Part shown: positions 17,822 through 28,980 of the stretch, one piece after another | Layout of the letters: each line of letters starts with the position of its first letter | Numbering within the stretch: the stretch's first letter is position 1 | NCBI RefSeq assembly: GCF_009295635.1 | Contig: NZ_WHIW01000005.1 | Coordinates: forward strand, 124,001-188,000 | Source of the DNA: Alkalilimnicola sp. S0819 | GTDB lineage: Bacteria; Pseudomonadota; Gammaproteobacteria; Nitrococcales; WHIW01 | DNA length: 64,000 nt | Reading direction: 5' to 3' | Program-made: the position numbers and the translations under genes | The notes under the pieces: generated by a model | What the model saw: only the letters and a program-made list of their open reading frames with translations | Told to the model about the DNA's origin: nothing | Databases searched by the model: none

Positions 17822-19000
17822 CTACGGTTGCCGCGGCAGGAACAGGGCCTGCAGGTCGTTTAGCCAGTTCAGGCCCTCGGTCGTGGGGCGGATATGGCCG
17901 TTTTCGATGGCCAGCCAGCCGCGGGCTCGCGCCTGCGCCAGCGGGGCGGCGAAGTCTTCGCTGGCAAGCCCCGTGCGGGCGAGCATCAGTTCGCGCGGGA
18001 AGCCCTCGGTCAGGCGCAGGGCGTTGAGCATGAATTCCAGCACTCGGTCCTCCCGTGATACTTCCCGCTCCTCCGCCAAGGCCTGCGGGCCTCCGGCGGC
18101 CTGTTGCCAGGCTCTTGGCAGCCGCAGCCGGGTGCGCCGTGTGATGCGTTCGCTGCCTGCGTCGCTGAGCTTGCCGTGGGCGCCGGCACCCACCGCCAGA
18201 TAATCGCCGAACAGCCAGTAGTTGAGGTTGTGTCGGGCGCGCCGGCCGGGGCGCGCATAGGCCGAGATCTCGTAGTGCTGGTAACCGGCCTCGGCGAGCC
18301 GCGCCTGGCAGGCCTCCTGGATGGCCCAGGCCTCATCCGGGTCGGGCAGCCGGGGTGGGCGGGCTGCGAAGGCGGTGCCGGGCTCCAGGGTAAGCTGGTA
18401 ATGGGAGAGGTGCTCCGGCGCCAGCGCAATGGCTTGCTCCACGTCGGCCAGCGCCTGGGCACGGTTTTGCCCGGGCAAGGCGTACATCAGGTCCAGGTTG
18501 ATATTGTCGAAGCCCGCCGCGCGTGCCGCGGCCACGGCACCCAAGGCTTCCTCCGCGCCGTGGACCCGTCCCAGGGCATGCAACTGTTCGCCGTGAAAGC
18601 TCTGTACGCCGATGGATAGCCGGTTGATGCCAGCGGCGCGGAAGCCCTCGAAGCGGGCCTGCTCGAAGGCGCCGGGGTTGGCTTCCAGGGTGATTTCGGC
18701 ATCGGCTGCCAGCGGGACCCGCGCCCGCAGGCCGTCCATGAAACGGGCGATGGCTTCGGCGGGGAAGAGGCTGGGGGTGCCGCCGCCGAAGAACACCGTT
18801 TCCACCGGTCGTCCTTCGGCGGAAGCCGCTTCGTAGTCCAGGTCCCGCAGCAGGGCGTCCACATAGTCGTCCGACGGCAGCTCGCCACGCAGGGCGTGGG
18901 AGTTGAAGTCGCAGTAGGGGCATTTGCGCACGCACCAAGGCAGGTGCACGTATAGCCCCAGCGGGGGTGGCTCGGTCGTGGGGGGGGTGGTCTCGCCCAT
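17822..19000 (-). CDS. hemW: Radical SAM heme chaperone HemW
   Basis: The 392-residue protein belongs to the HemN-like radical SAM group; HemW binds heme and delivers it to target proteins rather than acting as coproporphyrinogen oxidase. The 4Fe-4S motif CxxxCxxC is Cys23, Cys27 and Cys30. The SAM-binding GGGTPSLF and the strand motif NRLSIGVQSF follow, then the C-terminal HemN domain. The Cys after CxxxCxxC found in true HemN (CxxxCxxCxC) is replaced by Phe-Asn, which supports HemW. It lies eight bases after rdgB, and the order rph-rdgB-hemW is widely conserved. Confidence 0.93.
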   Translation of the reverse strand: MGETTPPTTEPPPLGLYVHLPWCVRKCPYCDFNSHALRGELPSDDYVDALLRDLDYEAASAEGRPVETVFFGGGTPSLFPAEAIARFMDGLRARVPLAADAEITLEANPGAFEQARFEGFRAAGINRLSIGVQSFHGEQLHALGRVHGAEEALGAVAAARAAGFDNINLDLMYALPGQNRAQALADVEQAIALAPEHLSHYQLTLEPGTAFAARPPRLPDPDEAWAIQEACQARLAEAGYQHYEISAYARPGRRARHNLNYWLFGDYLAVGAGAHGKLSDAGSERITRRTRLRLPRAWQQAAGGPQALAEEREVSREDRVLEFMLNALRLTEGFPRELMLARTGLASEDFAAPLAQARARGWLAIENGHIRPTTEGLNWLNDLQALFLPRQP

Positions 19001-19008
19001 GGCGGCGC

Positions 19009-19605
19009 TCAGCGCAGCCGCTCCGGCAGTGTCTGCAGCAGTGCGCGCAGGGCGCGGCCGCGGTGAGAATGGCGGGCCTTGTCCTCGGGGCTCAGCTGCG
19101 CCGCCGCGCGGTCCGCATCCAGCGCGTGAAAGATCGGGTCGTAACCGAACCCGCCGTCACCGACGGGTGCTTCCAGGATGCGCCCTTCCCAGCTGCCGTG
19201 GCAGATCAGCGGCGTGGGGTCTGCGGGGTGGCGCATATAGGCGAGCACGCAGTGAAAGCGGGCGCCGCGCCGCGCGGCAGGAACCCCGCGCAGGGCCTCC
19301 AGCAGCTTGCGGTTGTTCTGCGCATCGTCCGCCTCCGCGCCGGCATAGCGGGCGGAGTAGATGCCCGGCGCGCCGTTCAAGGCATCCACTTCCAGGCCTG
19401 AGTCGTCCGCCAGGGCCGGCAGGCCGCTGTGGCGAGCCGCGTGGCGGGCCTTGAGCAGGGCGTTTTCGATGAAGCTCAGCCCGGTCTCCTCGGGCGAGAC
19501 AATGCCCAGCTCCCGCAGGGTAATCAGTTCCACCGGCAGGTCTGCCAGCAGTTGCGCCAGCTCTCGGACCTTGCCCGCATTGTTGCTCGCCAGGCAGATG
19601 CGCAT
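19009..19605 (-). CDS. rdgB: XTP/dITP pyrophosphatase (house-cleaning NTPase)
   Basis: It hydrolyses non-canonical purine triphosphates such as dITP and XTP so that they are not built into nucleic acids. The 198 residues have the Ham1 family length. Visible motifs are the N-terminal [10 protein letters not shown], the metal-binding [11 protein letters not shown] and [13 protein letters not shown], and the base-recognition [11 protein letters not shown]. The gene starts three bases after the rph stop and is followed by hemW. Confidence 0.96.
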   Translation of the reverse strand: MRICLASNNAGKVRELAQLLADLPVELITLRELGIVSPEETGLSFIENALLKARHAARHSGLPALADDSGLEVDALNGAPGIYSARYAGAEADDAQNNRKLLEALRGVPAARRGARFHCVLAYMRHPADPTPLICHGSWEGRILEAPVGDGGFGYDPIFHALDADRAAAQLSPEDKARHSHRGRALRALLQTLPERLR

Positions 19606-19608
19606 CGC

Positions 19609-20325
<717 letters not shown>

Positions 20326-20473
20326 GCGCTCTACCTCGGGGCTGTGGGCGGAGGGCAATGCTATCACAGGGGCTGCGCGACACCGGTGGCGGTTTCCGCC
20401 CCGGGCGAGCTTGCGTAAGATGCACCTCTTTACCTGCGGGAAGCGCGCAAGCTTTCCCGGCCCGGAGGGAGCC

Positions 20474-21340
20474 ATGGTACGCAGTATGACCGCCTTCGAG
20501 CGCCGCGAGCGCCAAGGGGAGTGGGGCAGGATCAGTTGGGAGCTGCGCTCGATCAATCACCGTTATCTGGATATCTATCCGCGCCTGCCCGAAGAGTTGC
20601 GGACGCTGGAGCCGGCGCTGCGCGAACGGGTGGGGCGCAAGCTCGCCCGGGGCAAGGTGGAGTGCAGCCTGCGCTACCGGCCGGCGGTGGGGGTGAGCGC
20701 CGATGTGCAGCTGAATTGGTCCTATGCCGAGCAGCTGTTGGCGGCCTGCGAAGCGCTCTCGGAGAAGGCCTCTGGCGCGGCGCCGGTGAGCCCGGTGGAG
20801 CTGCTGCGCTTTCCCGGCGTGCTGAAAGAGCCCGAGGCCGATCTGGAGCCGGTGGTGCAGGCGGCGCTGGCGCTGCTGGACGAGACCCTGGACGGTTTCA
20901 TCGCCAATCGCGAGCGCGAGGGTGAGCGCCTGGGCGAGCTGATCGCCGAGCGCGCGCAGCGTATCGCCGAGCTGGTGGTGGAGGTGCGTGGCCGGCGCGT
21001 CGAAGTGAACGCGCGGGTGCGCGAGAAGCTGCTGGCGAAGCTTGGCGAGCTGGACACCCAGGCGGACAGCGCACGCTTCGAGCAGGAGCTGATCTACCTG
21101 CTGCAGCGCCTGGATGTGGACGAGGAGCTGGACCGGCTGGAGACCCATGTGGCCGAGCTGCGCCGGGCGCTGGCGCGGCGCGAACCCATCGGCCGGCGGT
21201 TGGACTTTTTGATGCAGGAGTTGAACCGGGAGTCCAATACCCTGGGCTCCAAGTCGGCGGACACCGAGACCACCCAGGCGGCGGTGGAGATGAAAGTGCT
21301 CATCGAGCAGATGCGCGAGCAGATCCAGAACATCGAGTAA
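20474..21340 (+). CDS. yicC: YicC/YloC family endoribonuclease
   Basis: The 288-residue protein starts with the signature [12 protein letters not shown] and carries [18 protein letters not shown] in the N-terminal domain and the C-terminal DUF1732 part ([20 protein letters not shown]). E. coli YicC has been described as an endoribonuclease acting on structured RNA. GGAGG lies six bases before the ATG at 20474; upstream sequence in the same frame is antisense to rph. A 7-base inverted repeat (GCTTGCG 20409-20415, CGCAAGC 20446-20452) lies in its leader. gmk follows after three bases. Confidence 0.95.
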   Translation: MVRSMTAFERRERQGEWGRISWELRSINHRYLDIYPRLPEELRTLEPALRERVGRKLARGKVECSLRYRPAVGVSADVQLNWSYAEQLLAACEALSEKASGAAPVSPVELLRFPGVLKEPEADLEPVVQAALALLDETLDGFIANREREGERLGELIAERAQRIAELVVEVRGRRVEVNARVREKLLAKLGELDTQADSARFEQELIYLLQRLDVDEELDRLETHVAELRRALARREPIGRRLDFLMQELNRESNTLGSKSADTETTQAAVEMKVLIEQMREQIQNIE

Positions 21341-21961
<621 letters not shown>

Positions 21962-21993
21962 GCCGGTCCGGGCGACCCCTGCCCATCCTTGCC

Positions 21994-22072
21994 GAAGCGG
22001 CCTTGGCCGTGGGAGCCTTGAATAAACCCACCAGCTGCGCGAGCAGCCGGCTCGCGGCCAAGGGCGCTCACA
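21994..22072. repeat. Inverted pair of REP-like repeats between gmk and rpoZ
   Basis: Two REP-like units face each other: one at 21994-22017 with GCGGCCTTGGCCGTGGGAGC and one on the minus strand at 22049-22072 (TGTGAGCGCCCTTGGCCGCG). CCTTGGCCG (22001-22009) and CGGCCAAGG (22055-22063) can pair across a 45-base loop, as in BIME-type elements. The pair lies in the 210-base gap between gmk and rpoZ and may stop or stabilise the upstream message. Confidence 0.6.
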
Positions 22073-22125
22073 TAGGGGGTATTTGTCGCGATGGCGCTGT
22101 GTACACTTTCGATCCCTGCCGCATG

Positions 22126-22149
22126 GGTCTAGTATTGTACGGCTAGACC
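22126..22149. promoter_or_regulatory. Inverted repeat upstream of rpoZ
   Basis: GGTCTAG and CTAGACC form a perfect 7-base inverted repeat with a 10-base spacer that contains a -10-like TATTGT. It ends 23 bases before the rpoZ ATG. It could be an operator or a leader hairpin; no regulator is known to me for this sequence. Confidence 0.4.
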
Positions 22150-22172
22150 GTTACCTATCGCTGGAGAGATAC

Positions 22173-22469
22173 ATGGCACGAGTTACCGTAGAGGACTGCC
22201 TGGAGTTCATGGACAACCGCTTCGAGCTGGTGCTGGTCGCGTCCAAACGCGCCCGTCAGGTTGCCAATGGCTCGGAGCCCTTCGTGCCCTGGGAGAACGA
22301 CAAGCCCACCGTGGTGGCGCTGCGCGAGATCGCCGAAGGCCATGTGACCCGCAAGATCCTCGAAGCCAAGCCGGTCGTGGAGTTTGAAACCGCCACCGAG
22401 GAAGGTAGCGCGGAAGGGGCCGATACGCCCCAGGCGGAGCCGGGCAATGAGGCCCAGTCCGGAGAATAA
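22173..22469 (+). CDS. rpoZ: RNA polymerase omega subunit
   Basis: Omega helps assemble RNA polymerase and forms part of ppGpp site 1 in proteobacteria. The 98-residue protein opens with [20 protein letters not shown] and contains KRARQVANG and [13 protein letters not shown], all family hallmarks. The acidic tail is variable. It precedes spoT, whose product makes and degrades ppGpp; the spoT ribosome-binding site overlaps the rpoZ stop. Confidence 0.97.
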   Translation: MARVTVEDCLEFMDNRFELVLVASKRARQVANGSEPFVPWENDKPTVVALREIAEGHVTRKILEAKPVVEFETATEEGSAEGADTPQAEPGNEAQSGE

Positions 22470-22476
22470 GGAGTTC

Positions 22477-24654
22477 ATGGCGCGCCCAGACCCGCTTTCT
22501 TCGCAGGAGAGTCCCACCGCGGACCATGCCAGCAAGGCGGTGGAGCTGTGCGCGTTCCTCGGGGACTATATGGACCCGAGCCAGGTGGAGGCGGTGCGCG
22601 AGGCGTACCGTTTCGGGGCCGAGGCCCACGAGGGGCAGAGCCGCATGTCCGGCGAGCCCTACATCACTCACCCCCTGGCGGTGGCGCGCATCCTCGGCGA
22701 GATGCGGCTCGATCATCAGAGCATTGTCGCCGCCATCCTCCATGACGTCATAGAAGACACCCCCATGGTCAAGGACCAGTTGGCGGAGCGCTTCGGCGAG
22801 GAAGTGGCGGAACTGGTGGATGGGGTGAGCAAGCTCACCCAGATGGACTTCAAGAGCAAGGCCGAAGCCCAGGCGGAGAATTTCCGCAAGATGGTGCTGG
22901 CCATGTCCCGGGACATCCGGGTCATCCTGATCAAGCTCGCCGACCGCCTGCACAATATGCGCACCATCTGGGTGATGCCGGCCCACAAGCGCCGCCGCAT
23001 CGCCCGCGAGACGCTGGAGATCTACGCCCCCATCGCCCAGCGCCTGGGCATCAACAGCGTGCGCATCGAGCTCGAGGACATGGGGTTCGCCGCGCTCTAC
23101 CCCATGCGCTACCGGGTGCTCAAGGAGAAGATCCGCCGCCAGCACGGCTCGCGCCGGGAGATCGTCAGCAAGGTGGCCGAGGAGCTGCAGGCGCGGCTGG
23201 TAGAGGCCGGGCTGGAAGGCGAGGTGATCGGCCGCGAGAAGCATCTGTGGAGCATCTACCAGAAGATGCGCTCCAAGCAGTACAACTTCGCCGACATCTT
23301 CGACGTCTACGGTTTTCGCATCATCGTCGACAACGTGGACACCTGCTACCGGGTGCTCGGCGTGATGCACAACCTCTACAAGCCCAAGCCCGGCCGCATC
23401 AAGGACTACATCGCCATTCCCAAGGTGAACGGCTACCAGTCCCTGCACACCACCCTGGTGGGGCCGCGGCGCATCCGCATCGAGGTGCAGATCCGCACCG
23501 CCGACATGGACCGAGTGGCCGAAGCGGGAATCGCCGCCCACTGGCTCTACAAAGAGCAGGCCAATACCGCCACCAGCAACGCCCATGCCCGGGCCCGGGA
23601 ATGGGTCAAGGGCCTGCTGGATCTGCAGCGGAACGCCGGCAACTCGATGGAGTTCATCGAGAACGTCAAGGTTGATCTGCTGCCGGACGAGATCTATGTA
23701 TTCACCCCATCGGGGGACATCCTGCAGCTGCCCCGTGGCGCCACGGTGGTGGATTTTGCCTACGCCGTGCATTCGGACATCGGCGACGCCTGCATCGCGG
23801 CCATGGTGGATCACCGGCTCACGCCCCTGCGCACGGGGCTGGAGACCGGCCAGACCGTGGAGATCATTACCGCCCCGGGTGCCAAGCCCAACCCCGCGTG
23901 GCTGGATTTCGCCGTTACCGCCAAGGCCCGCACCGCCATCCGCCATTCCCTCAAGCGCCTGAAGGGCGCGGAGGCGGCGGACTTGGGACGGCGGCTGGTC
24001 AACCAGTCGCTGGAGGCGCTGAGCCAGCGACTGGAAGATTTGCCGGAGCAGCAAGTGCTGGATGCGTTGGAGCAGCTGGGCGCCGATGATCTGCAGGCGT
24101 TGCTGGAAGAGGTGGGCCTGGGTCGGCGCATGCCCTGGCTGGTGGCGCAGCGTCTGAGCGGCATCGCCCTGGTGCCCGAACAGGCGCCGGAGACCGAGCG
24201 CGGTCGCGCCCAGCAGCTTACAGTGCGCGGTACTGAAGGCACGGTGGTCACCTTCGCCGGCTGCTGTCACCCCATCCCCGGCGATCCCATCGTCGGTTTC
24301 GCCACCGCCGGGCGCGGCGTGGTGATCCATCACGAAGACTGCAAGAACATTCGCGAGTACCGCAATCAACCCGAGAAGTGGATCGACGTGCAGTGGGAAA
24401 AGGACACCCACGGCGAGTTCCCGGTGGTGATCGCGGTGGACGTGGTGAACAAGCGCGGTGTGCTCGCCGATGTGGCCGCCACCATCTCGGGGCTGGAGAG
24501 CAACATCGAGGCGGTGACCATCGAGGAGCGCGAGGGCATGATCGCCACCATCCGCATCACCATGGGGGTGCGCGACCGCGTACACCTGGCGCGCGTGCTG
24601 CGCCGCCTGCGGGTGCTCAACAGCGTGCTCAGGATCGTCCGGCGCAAGGGCTGA
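22477..24654 (+). CDS. spoT: Bifunctional (p)ppGpp synthetase/hydrolase SpoT
   Basis: This RelA/SpoT-type enzyme of 725 residues controls the stringent-response alarmone. The hydrolase HD domain is intact (His65, His89-Asp90, then Glu-Asp in HDVIEDT), so degradation should be active. The synthetase domain has the RxKD motif at residues 307-310 (RIKD), typical of bifunctional enzymes, with NGYQSLHTT and EVQIRT. TGS (after [20 protein letters not shown]), a Cys-containing conserved region ([15 protein letters not shown]) and ACT domains follow. The start is the ATG at 22477 with AAGGAG; the upstream frame overlaps rpoZ. Confidence 0.97.
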   Translation: MARPDPLSSQESPTADHASKAVELCAFLGDYMDPSQVEAVREAYRFGAEAHEGQSRMSGEPYITHPLAVARILGEMRLDHQSIVAAILHDVIEDTPMVKDQLAERFGEEVAELVDGVSKLTQMDFKSKAEAQAENFRKMVLAMSRDIRVILIKLADRLHNMRTIWVMPAHKRRRIARETLEIYAPIAQRLGINSVRIELEDMGFAALYPMRYRVLKEKIRRQHGSRREIVSKVAEELQARLVEAGLEGEVIGREKHLWSIYQKMRSKQYNFADIFDVYGFRIIVDNVDTCYRVLGVMHNLYKPKPGRIKDYIAIPKVNGYQSLHTTLVGPRRIRIEVQIRTADMDRVAEAGIAAHWLYKEQANTATSNAHARAREWVKGLLDLQRNAGNSMEFIENVKVDLLPDEIYVFTPSGDILQLPRGATVVDFAYAVHSDIGDACIAAMVDHRLTPLRTGLETGQTVEIITAPGAKPNPAWLDFAVTAKARTAIRHSLKRLKGAEAADLGRRLVNQSLEALSQRLEDLPEQQVLDALEQLGADDLQALLEEVGLGRRMPWLVAQRLSGIALVPEQAPETERGRAQQLTVRGTEGTVVTFAGCCHPIPGDPIVGFATAGRGVVIHHEDCKNIREYRNQPEKWIDVQWEKDTHGEFPVVIAVDVVNKRGVLADVAATISGLESNIEAVTIEEREGMIATIRITMGVRDRVHLARVLRRLRVLNSVLRIVRRKG

Positions 24655-24731
24655 GGTGCGCGCCGCGGGGCTGTGGTTTAAAGTGTGATCCACCTCCCGG
24701 AACACCATTGAACGACACGGACGAGAGCCTT

Positions 24732-25118
24732 ATGCGCAAGATCATTTCCACCGACGCCGCCCCCCAGGCCATAGGCACCTACTCCCAGGCCGTGCAGGTG
24801 GGCGATACCGTCTACATCTCCGGGCAGATCCCGCTGGACCCCGTTACCATGGAACTGGTCAGCGACGATATGGAGGCCCAGATCCGCCGGGTGCTGGACA
24901 GCCTTGCCGCCATCTGCCAAGCCGCGGGGGGTTCGCTGGATGACGTGGTCAAACTCAACATCTTCCTGCCGGACCTGGGGCATTTCGCCTTGGTGAACGC
25001 CATCATGGCCGAGTATTTTCGCGAGCCCTATCCCGCCCGGGCCGCTATCGGCGTGGCCAGCCTGCCGAAGGATGTCGGCGTGGAGATGGACGCCGTCATG
25101 GTGCCCGGCAGCCGCTGA
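24732..25118 (+). CDS. ridA: 2-iminobutanoate/2-iminopropanoate deaminase RidA
   Basis: RidA hydrolyses reactive enamine/imine intermediates released by PLP enzymes such as threonine dehydratase. The 128-residue protein has the family length and motifs: [20 protein letters not shown] near the start and [15 protein letters not shown] with the catalytic Arg near residue 105. It sits between spoT and recG, a conserved order. A GAGAG a few bases upstream is a weak ribosome-binding site. Confidence 0.96.
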   Translation: MRKIISTDAAPQAIGTYSQAVQVGDTVYISGQIPLDPVTMELVSDDMEAQIRRVLDSLAAICQAAGGSLDDVVKLNIFLPDLGHFALVNAIMAEYFREPYPARAAIGVASLPKDVGVEMDAVMVPGSR

Positions 25119-25126
25119 GGGCATTC

Positions 25127-27211
25127 ATGGCCGATCATGCCCGCCTGGCGGACCAGGCCGTCACCCGCCTGAGCGGCGTGGGTCCGCGCCAGGCCGAACG
25201 GCTGCGCAAGCTGGGCATCCACAGCCTTCAGGATCTGCTCTTCCACCTGCCCCTGCGCTACGAGGACCGCACTCGACTGGTGCCCCTGGGGCAGTTGCGC
25301 GAGGGTATGCATTGTCTGGTGGAAGGCGAGATCGAACTGGCCGAGGTGGTGCAGGGGCGCCGGCGGCGGCTGGTGTGTCGAATCGGCGACGGCAGTGGCT
25401 TTCTCAATCTGTACTTCTTCCATTTCTACCCCCAGCAGGTGGCCCGGCTGCGGCGCGGACTGCGTCTGCGCTGCTTCGGCGAGGTGCGCGGCGGCCCGGG
25501 CATGCTGCAGATGGTGCACCCGGAATACGAGCCCGCCGCCGACGCGCGCCCGGGCGAGCAAGCCGGCCTCACCCCCATCTACCCGGCCACCGAGGGCCTG
25601 CGCCAGGCGAGCCTGCGCAAGCTGGTGGATCAGGCGCTGGCGCTGCTGGCCCAGGGCGGGGAGCTGCAGGACTGGTTGCCGGAGGCGGCCAGGTTGGGGC
25701 TGCCCAGCCTGGCCGAGGCGCTGCACTATCTGCATCGGCCGCCGCCGGATGCGCCGGTGGAGGAAGTGCTGGAGGGGCGCCATCCCTGCCGGCGACGCCT
25801 CGCGTTGGAGGAGTTGCTTGCCCATCACCTGAGCCTGCGCCGCCTGCGCCAGGAGCAGGAGGCCATTTCCCGGGCGCCGGTGCTGCGCGGCGGCGAGCCG
25901 CTGGTGGCGCGTTTTCTCGAGGGGCTGCCCTTCGAGCTGACCGGCGCCCAGCGTCGGGTGGTGGCCGAGGTGGAGGCGGACCTGGCGCGCGAGAGTGCCA
26001 TGCTGCGTCTGGTGCAGGGGGATGTGGGCTCGGGCAAGACCGTGGTGGCGGCGCTGGCCGCGCTGCGCTGCGTGGGGGCGGGCTACCAGGCGGCGATCAT
26101 GGCACCCACCGAATTGCTCGCCGAGCAGCACTACCGCAACTTTAGTCAGTGGCTCTCGCCCCTGGGGCTGAAGGTGGACTGGATGAGTGGGCGGCTGGGG
26201 GTGCGCAAGCGCGAGGCTGCGGTGGCGCGCCTGCTCAGCGGCGAGACCCGTGTGGTGGTGGGCACTCACGCCCTGTTTCAGGAGAGCGTGCAGTTCCAGC
26301 GCCTGGGCTTGGTGATCGTCGACGAGCAGCACCGCTTCGGCGTGCATCAGCGCCTGGCGCTGAAGGAAAAGGGCCATCAGGGCGATTCTCAGCCCCACCA
26401 GTTGATCATGACCGCCACGCCCATTCCCCGCACCCTGGCCATGACCGCCTATGCGGACCTGGATGTCTCGGTGATCGACGAGCTGCCCCCGGGGCGTACC
26501 CCGGTGCGCACGGTGGCCCTGGCCGCGACCCGTCGCGAGGACGTGATGGCGCGGGTGCGCGAAGCCTGCGCCCAGGGCCGGCAAGCCTACTGGGTATGCA
26601 CCCTGGTGGAGGAATCCGAGCTGTTGCAGGCCCAGGCCGCCGAGGAAACCGCCCGGTTGCTGACCGAGGCGCTGACGGGGCTGCGGGTAGGCTTGGTGCA
26701 CGGGCGCATGCGCGGTGCCGACAAGGAGGCGGTGATGGGCGCTTTCGCCGCCGGCGAGCTGGACCTGCTGGTGGCCACCACGGTCATCGAGGTGGGGGTG
26801 GATGTGCCCAACGCCAGCTTGATGATCATCGAGAACGCCGAGCGCCTGGGCTTGTCGCAGTTGCATCAGCTGCGCGGCCGAGTGGGGCGCGGGCAGGCGG
26901 CGAGCAGTTGCGTGCTGCTCTATCAGTCGCCGCTCTCGCGCACCGCGCGGGCCCGCCTGAGTGCGCTGCGCGAGACCAACGACGGTTTCGAGATCGCCCG
27001 CCGGGACCTGGCCATCCGCGGGCCCGGCGAATTCCTGGGCACGCGCCAGACCGGCGAACTGCAGTATCGGGTGGCGGAGCTGGAACGGGACGGCGATCTG
27101 CTGCCTCGGGTACAGGCACTGGCCGAGCGTCTGCTGGCCGAGCGCCCGCAGGCCGTGGCGGGTCTGATACGCCGCTGGGTCGGGCAGGGCGAGCGGTACA
27201 GCCAGGTGTGA
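25127..27211 (+). CDS. recG: ATP-dependent DNA helicase RecG
   Basis: RecG remodels stalled replication forks and branched DNA. The 694-residue protein begins with the wedge-domain lead (LSGVGPRQAERLRKLGI), has an OB-fold wedge (about 60-160), Walker A GDVGSGKT near residue 300, the DEQH box in VDEQHRFGV, TATPIPRTLAM, and the C-terminal helicase domain with VGRGQAASSCVLL. It starts eight bases after ridA and probably belongs to the rpoZ-spoT-ridA-recG transcript. Confidence 0.97.
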   Translation: MADHARLADQAVTRLSGVGPRQAERLRKLGIHSLQDLLFHLPLRYEDRTRLVPLGQLREGMHCLVEGEIELAEVVQGRRRRLVCRIGDGSGFLNLYFFHFYPQQVARLRRGLRLRCFGEVRGGPGMLQMVHPEYEPAADARPGEQAGLTPIYPATEGLRQASLRKLVDQALALLAQGGELQDWLPEAARLGLPSLAEALHYLHRPPPDAPVEEVLEGRHPCRRRLALEELLAHHLSLRRLRQEQEAISRAPVLRGGEPLVARFLEGLPFELTGAQRRVVAEVEADLARESAMLRLVQGDVGSGKTVVAALAALRCVGAGYQAAIMAPTELLAEQHYRNFSQWLSPLGLKVDWMSGRLGVRKREAAVARLLSGETRVVVGTHALFQESVQFQRLGLVIVDEQHRFGVHQRLALKEKGHQGDSQPHQLIMTATPIPRTLAMTAYADLDVSVIDELPPGRTPVRTVALAATRREDVMARVREACAQGRQAYWVCTLVEESELLQAQAAEETARLLTEALTGLRVGLVHGRMRGADKEAVMGAFAAGELDLLVATTVIEVGVDVPNASLMIIENAERLGLSQLHQLRGRVGRGQAASSCVLLYQSPLSRTARARLSALRETNDGFEIARRDLAIRGPGEFLGTRQTGELQYRVAELERDGDLLPRVQALAERLLAERPQAVAGLIRRWVGQGERYSQV

Positions 27212-27268
27212 AGCGCCGGCCTCAACGGGCATACTACGGCCCTTGAAAATCGGCAGCAGGATGATTCG

Positions 27269-27853
27269 GTGAGACTTCGCAGGCGAGCAACCCTCTGGCG
27301 GCCGCGCTTCGACATCGTACAGCAGCGCATCCCCCCGGCGCTCAAGGGCTGGCTGGATGAGCCCGGCTCGCTCACGGCGCGGCTGGCCGCGCGTTGCGGC
27401 GGGCCGCTGGATGTGACTGTGCTGCGCGCCCGCTGGGGACGCGCCCTGCTGGATGAAGCGCAGCAGCTGGGGCAGCCCTACGGCGGGCTGGACTGGGTGC
27501 GGGAAGTCACCCTGGGTTGCCGCGGCGTGCCGTGGATCTATGCCCGCTCGATCATTCCGCGTACCAGTCTGCGTGGGCGTCAGCGGGCCCTCCTGCGCCT
27601 GGGGGCGCGCCCGCTGGGCAGCGTGCTGTTCGGGCCGGCGGACATACGCCGCGGGGCCGTGCAGATCGCTCGCCTGGGGCCCGGCGACCAGCTCTACGAA
27701 CAGGCTCGGCCTCATGCCGGGGGCGCAGCGGAGCGGCTCTGGGCGCGGCGTTCGGTGCTGCGGGTGGCGGGGCGGCCGCTGCTGGTGGCGGAGGTGTTTT
27801 TGCCCAGGCTGCTGGAGGCGATAGATTCGGCCTGCCCGGTGGGCGGGGACTGA
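27269..27853 (+). CDS. ubiC: Chorismate lyase
   Basis: UbiC cleaves chorismate to 4-hydroxybenzoate and pyruvate, the first committed step of ubiquinone synthesis. The 194-residue protein has the UbiC pattern VREVTLGCRGVPWIYARSI, including the Arg that binds product, then LGSVLFGPADIRRG and a terminal AEVFLPRLL with the conserved Glu. Translation probably starts at GTG (27269). It is followed by ubiA, its pathway partner, after a gap filled by a large hairpin. Confidence 0.93.
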   Translation: MRLRRRATLWRPRFDIVQQRIPPALKGWLDEPGSLTARLAARCGGPLDVTVLRARWGRALLDEAQQLGQPYGGLDWVREVTLGCRGVPWIYARSIIPRTSLRGRQRALLRLGARPLGSVLFGPADIRRGAVQIARLGPGDQLYEQARPHAGGAAERLWARRSVLRVAGRPLLVAEVFLPRLLEAIDSACPVGGD

Positions 27854-27873
27854 TGACAGCTTTCCTCCAAGGG

Positions 27874-27937
27874 GCGGTTCCTGGCCGCGTTGCCCCTCAG
27901 GGGAAAGCGCGCCGGGGCAAGCGCGGCCAGGAGCCGC
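27874..27937. repeat. Long near-perfect inverted repeat between ubiC and ubiA
   Basis: Arms at 27874-27896 and 27914-27937 pair over about 22 base pairs with one mismatch-type pair and one bulge, around a 17-base loop. Each arm has the REP-like core (GGCGGTTCCTGGCCGCG and its complement). The structure lies within 25 bases of the ubiC stop and 40 bases before ubiA, so it should form in any ubiC-ubiA message. Confidence 0.65.
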
Positions 27938-27976
27938 TCTTGCGGGGTCGAAAACGGCAACAGGATCGAGAGCACC

Positions 27977-28855
27977 ATGATCGCGACTAGCCATCCCTGG
28001 ATGACCCGCCTTGGGGCCTACGCTCGGCTGGCCCGGCTCAACCGACCCATCGGCAATTTCCTGCTGCTCTGGCCCATGCTCTGGGCTTTGTGGATCGCCG
28101 CCGAGGGGCTGCCGGATCTGAAAGTGCTGCTGGTCTTCCTGCTCGGAGTGTTGGTGATGCGCGCCGCGGGCTGCGTGATCAACGATTTCGCCGACCGGCG
28201 CATCGACGGCCATGTAAAGCGCACCCGCCATCGGCCGCTGGCCACCGGCGAGGTGAGCGCCCGGGAGGCGCTGGTCCTGTTCGTGGTGCTGTGCCTGCTG
28301 GCCTTCGGCCTGGTGTCGCTGATGAATCCGCTGACGATTCAGCTATCGTTCGTCGGCGTGCTGCTGGCGGCCAGCTATCCCTTCATGAAGCGTTACACGC
28401 ATTTTCCCCAGGTGCACCTGGGGGCGGCCTTCGGCTGGGCCGTGCCCATGGCCTATGCGGCGCAGACCGGGGAGTTGGCGCCGGTGGCCTGGCTGGTGTT
28501 CATCGCCGCGGTGATCTGGGCGACGGTTTACGATACCCAGTACGCCATGGTGGATCGGGACGATGACCTGAAGATCGGCGTCAAATCCACCGCGGTGCTG
28601 TTCGGTGAGCAGGATCGGCTGATCGTCGGCCTGCTGATGGGGCTGATGCTGCTGGCGCTGCTGCTGGTGGGACAGCGGGCCGGCCTGGGGTGGGTCTACT
28701 TCCTGAGCCTGCTGCCCGCCGCCGCGTTGTTCGTCTATCAGCAGTGGCTGATGCGCGAGCGCAGGCGGGAGGAATGCTTCCGTGCCTTCCTCAACAACAA
28801 CTGGTTCGGTGGGGTGATCTTTCTGGGCATAGTGCTGGATTACCTGCTGGTCTAG
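27977..28855 (+). CDS. ubiA: 4-hydroxybenzoate polyprenyltransferase
   Basis: UbiA attaches the polyprenyl tail to 4-hydroxybenzoate at the inner membrane. The 292-residue protein has about eight membrane segments and both Asp-rich motifs: [16 protein letters not shown] (first) and [18 protein letters not shown] (second), which bind Mg and prenyl diphosphate. The ATG at 27977 follows GAGAG; the longer frame upstream runs through the hairpin and is unlikely to be translated as part of it. It completes the first two steps of ubiquinone synthesis with ubiC. Confidence 0.97.
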   Translation: MIATSHPWMTRLGAYARLARLNRPIGNFLLLWPMLWALWIAAEGLPDLKVLLVFLLGVLVMRAAGCVINDFADRRIDGHVKRTRHRPLATGEVSAREALVLFVVLCLLAFGLVSLMNPLTIQLSFVGVLLAASYPFMKRYTHFPQVHLGAAFGWAVPMAYAAQTGELAPVAWLVFIAAVIWATVYDTQYAMVDRDDDLKIGVKSTAVLFGEQDRLIVGLLMGLMLLALLLVGQRAGLGWVYFLSLLPAAALFVYQQWLMRERRREECFRAFLNNNWFGGVIFLGIVLDYLLV

Positions 28856-28888
28856 AGCGGCATCGATCAATGCCTCCGAGAGTTTGGG

Positions 28889-28914
28889 GCTTTCGCGGCC
28901 CAGGCCGCGAAAGC
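28889..28914. terminator. Perfect 12-bp hairpin between convergent ubiA and comF
   Basis: GCTTTCGCGGCC pairs perfectly with GGCCGCGAAAGC around CA. It lies 33 bases after ubiA and 65 bases before the comF stop and could serve both directions. No T-run follows on either strand, and the GCGGCC/GGCCGCGAAAG core again looks REP-like. Confidence 0.5.
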
Positions 28915-28980
28915 TGTCGCCCTCAAACCTGAGGAGCACCCGACTGGCGCAGCGCCCCGAGGACGGTGGTCGGTGCGCCC

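Noticed and set aside
22207-24708. 833-residue open frame antisense to spoT
   Set aside because: spoT is intact with all catalytic motifs, and the antisense frame shows no family similarity.
25028-28231. 1067-residue open frame on the minus strand across recG, ubiC and ubiA
   Set aside because: It is antisense to three conserved genes and has shadow-like composition.
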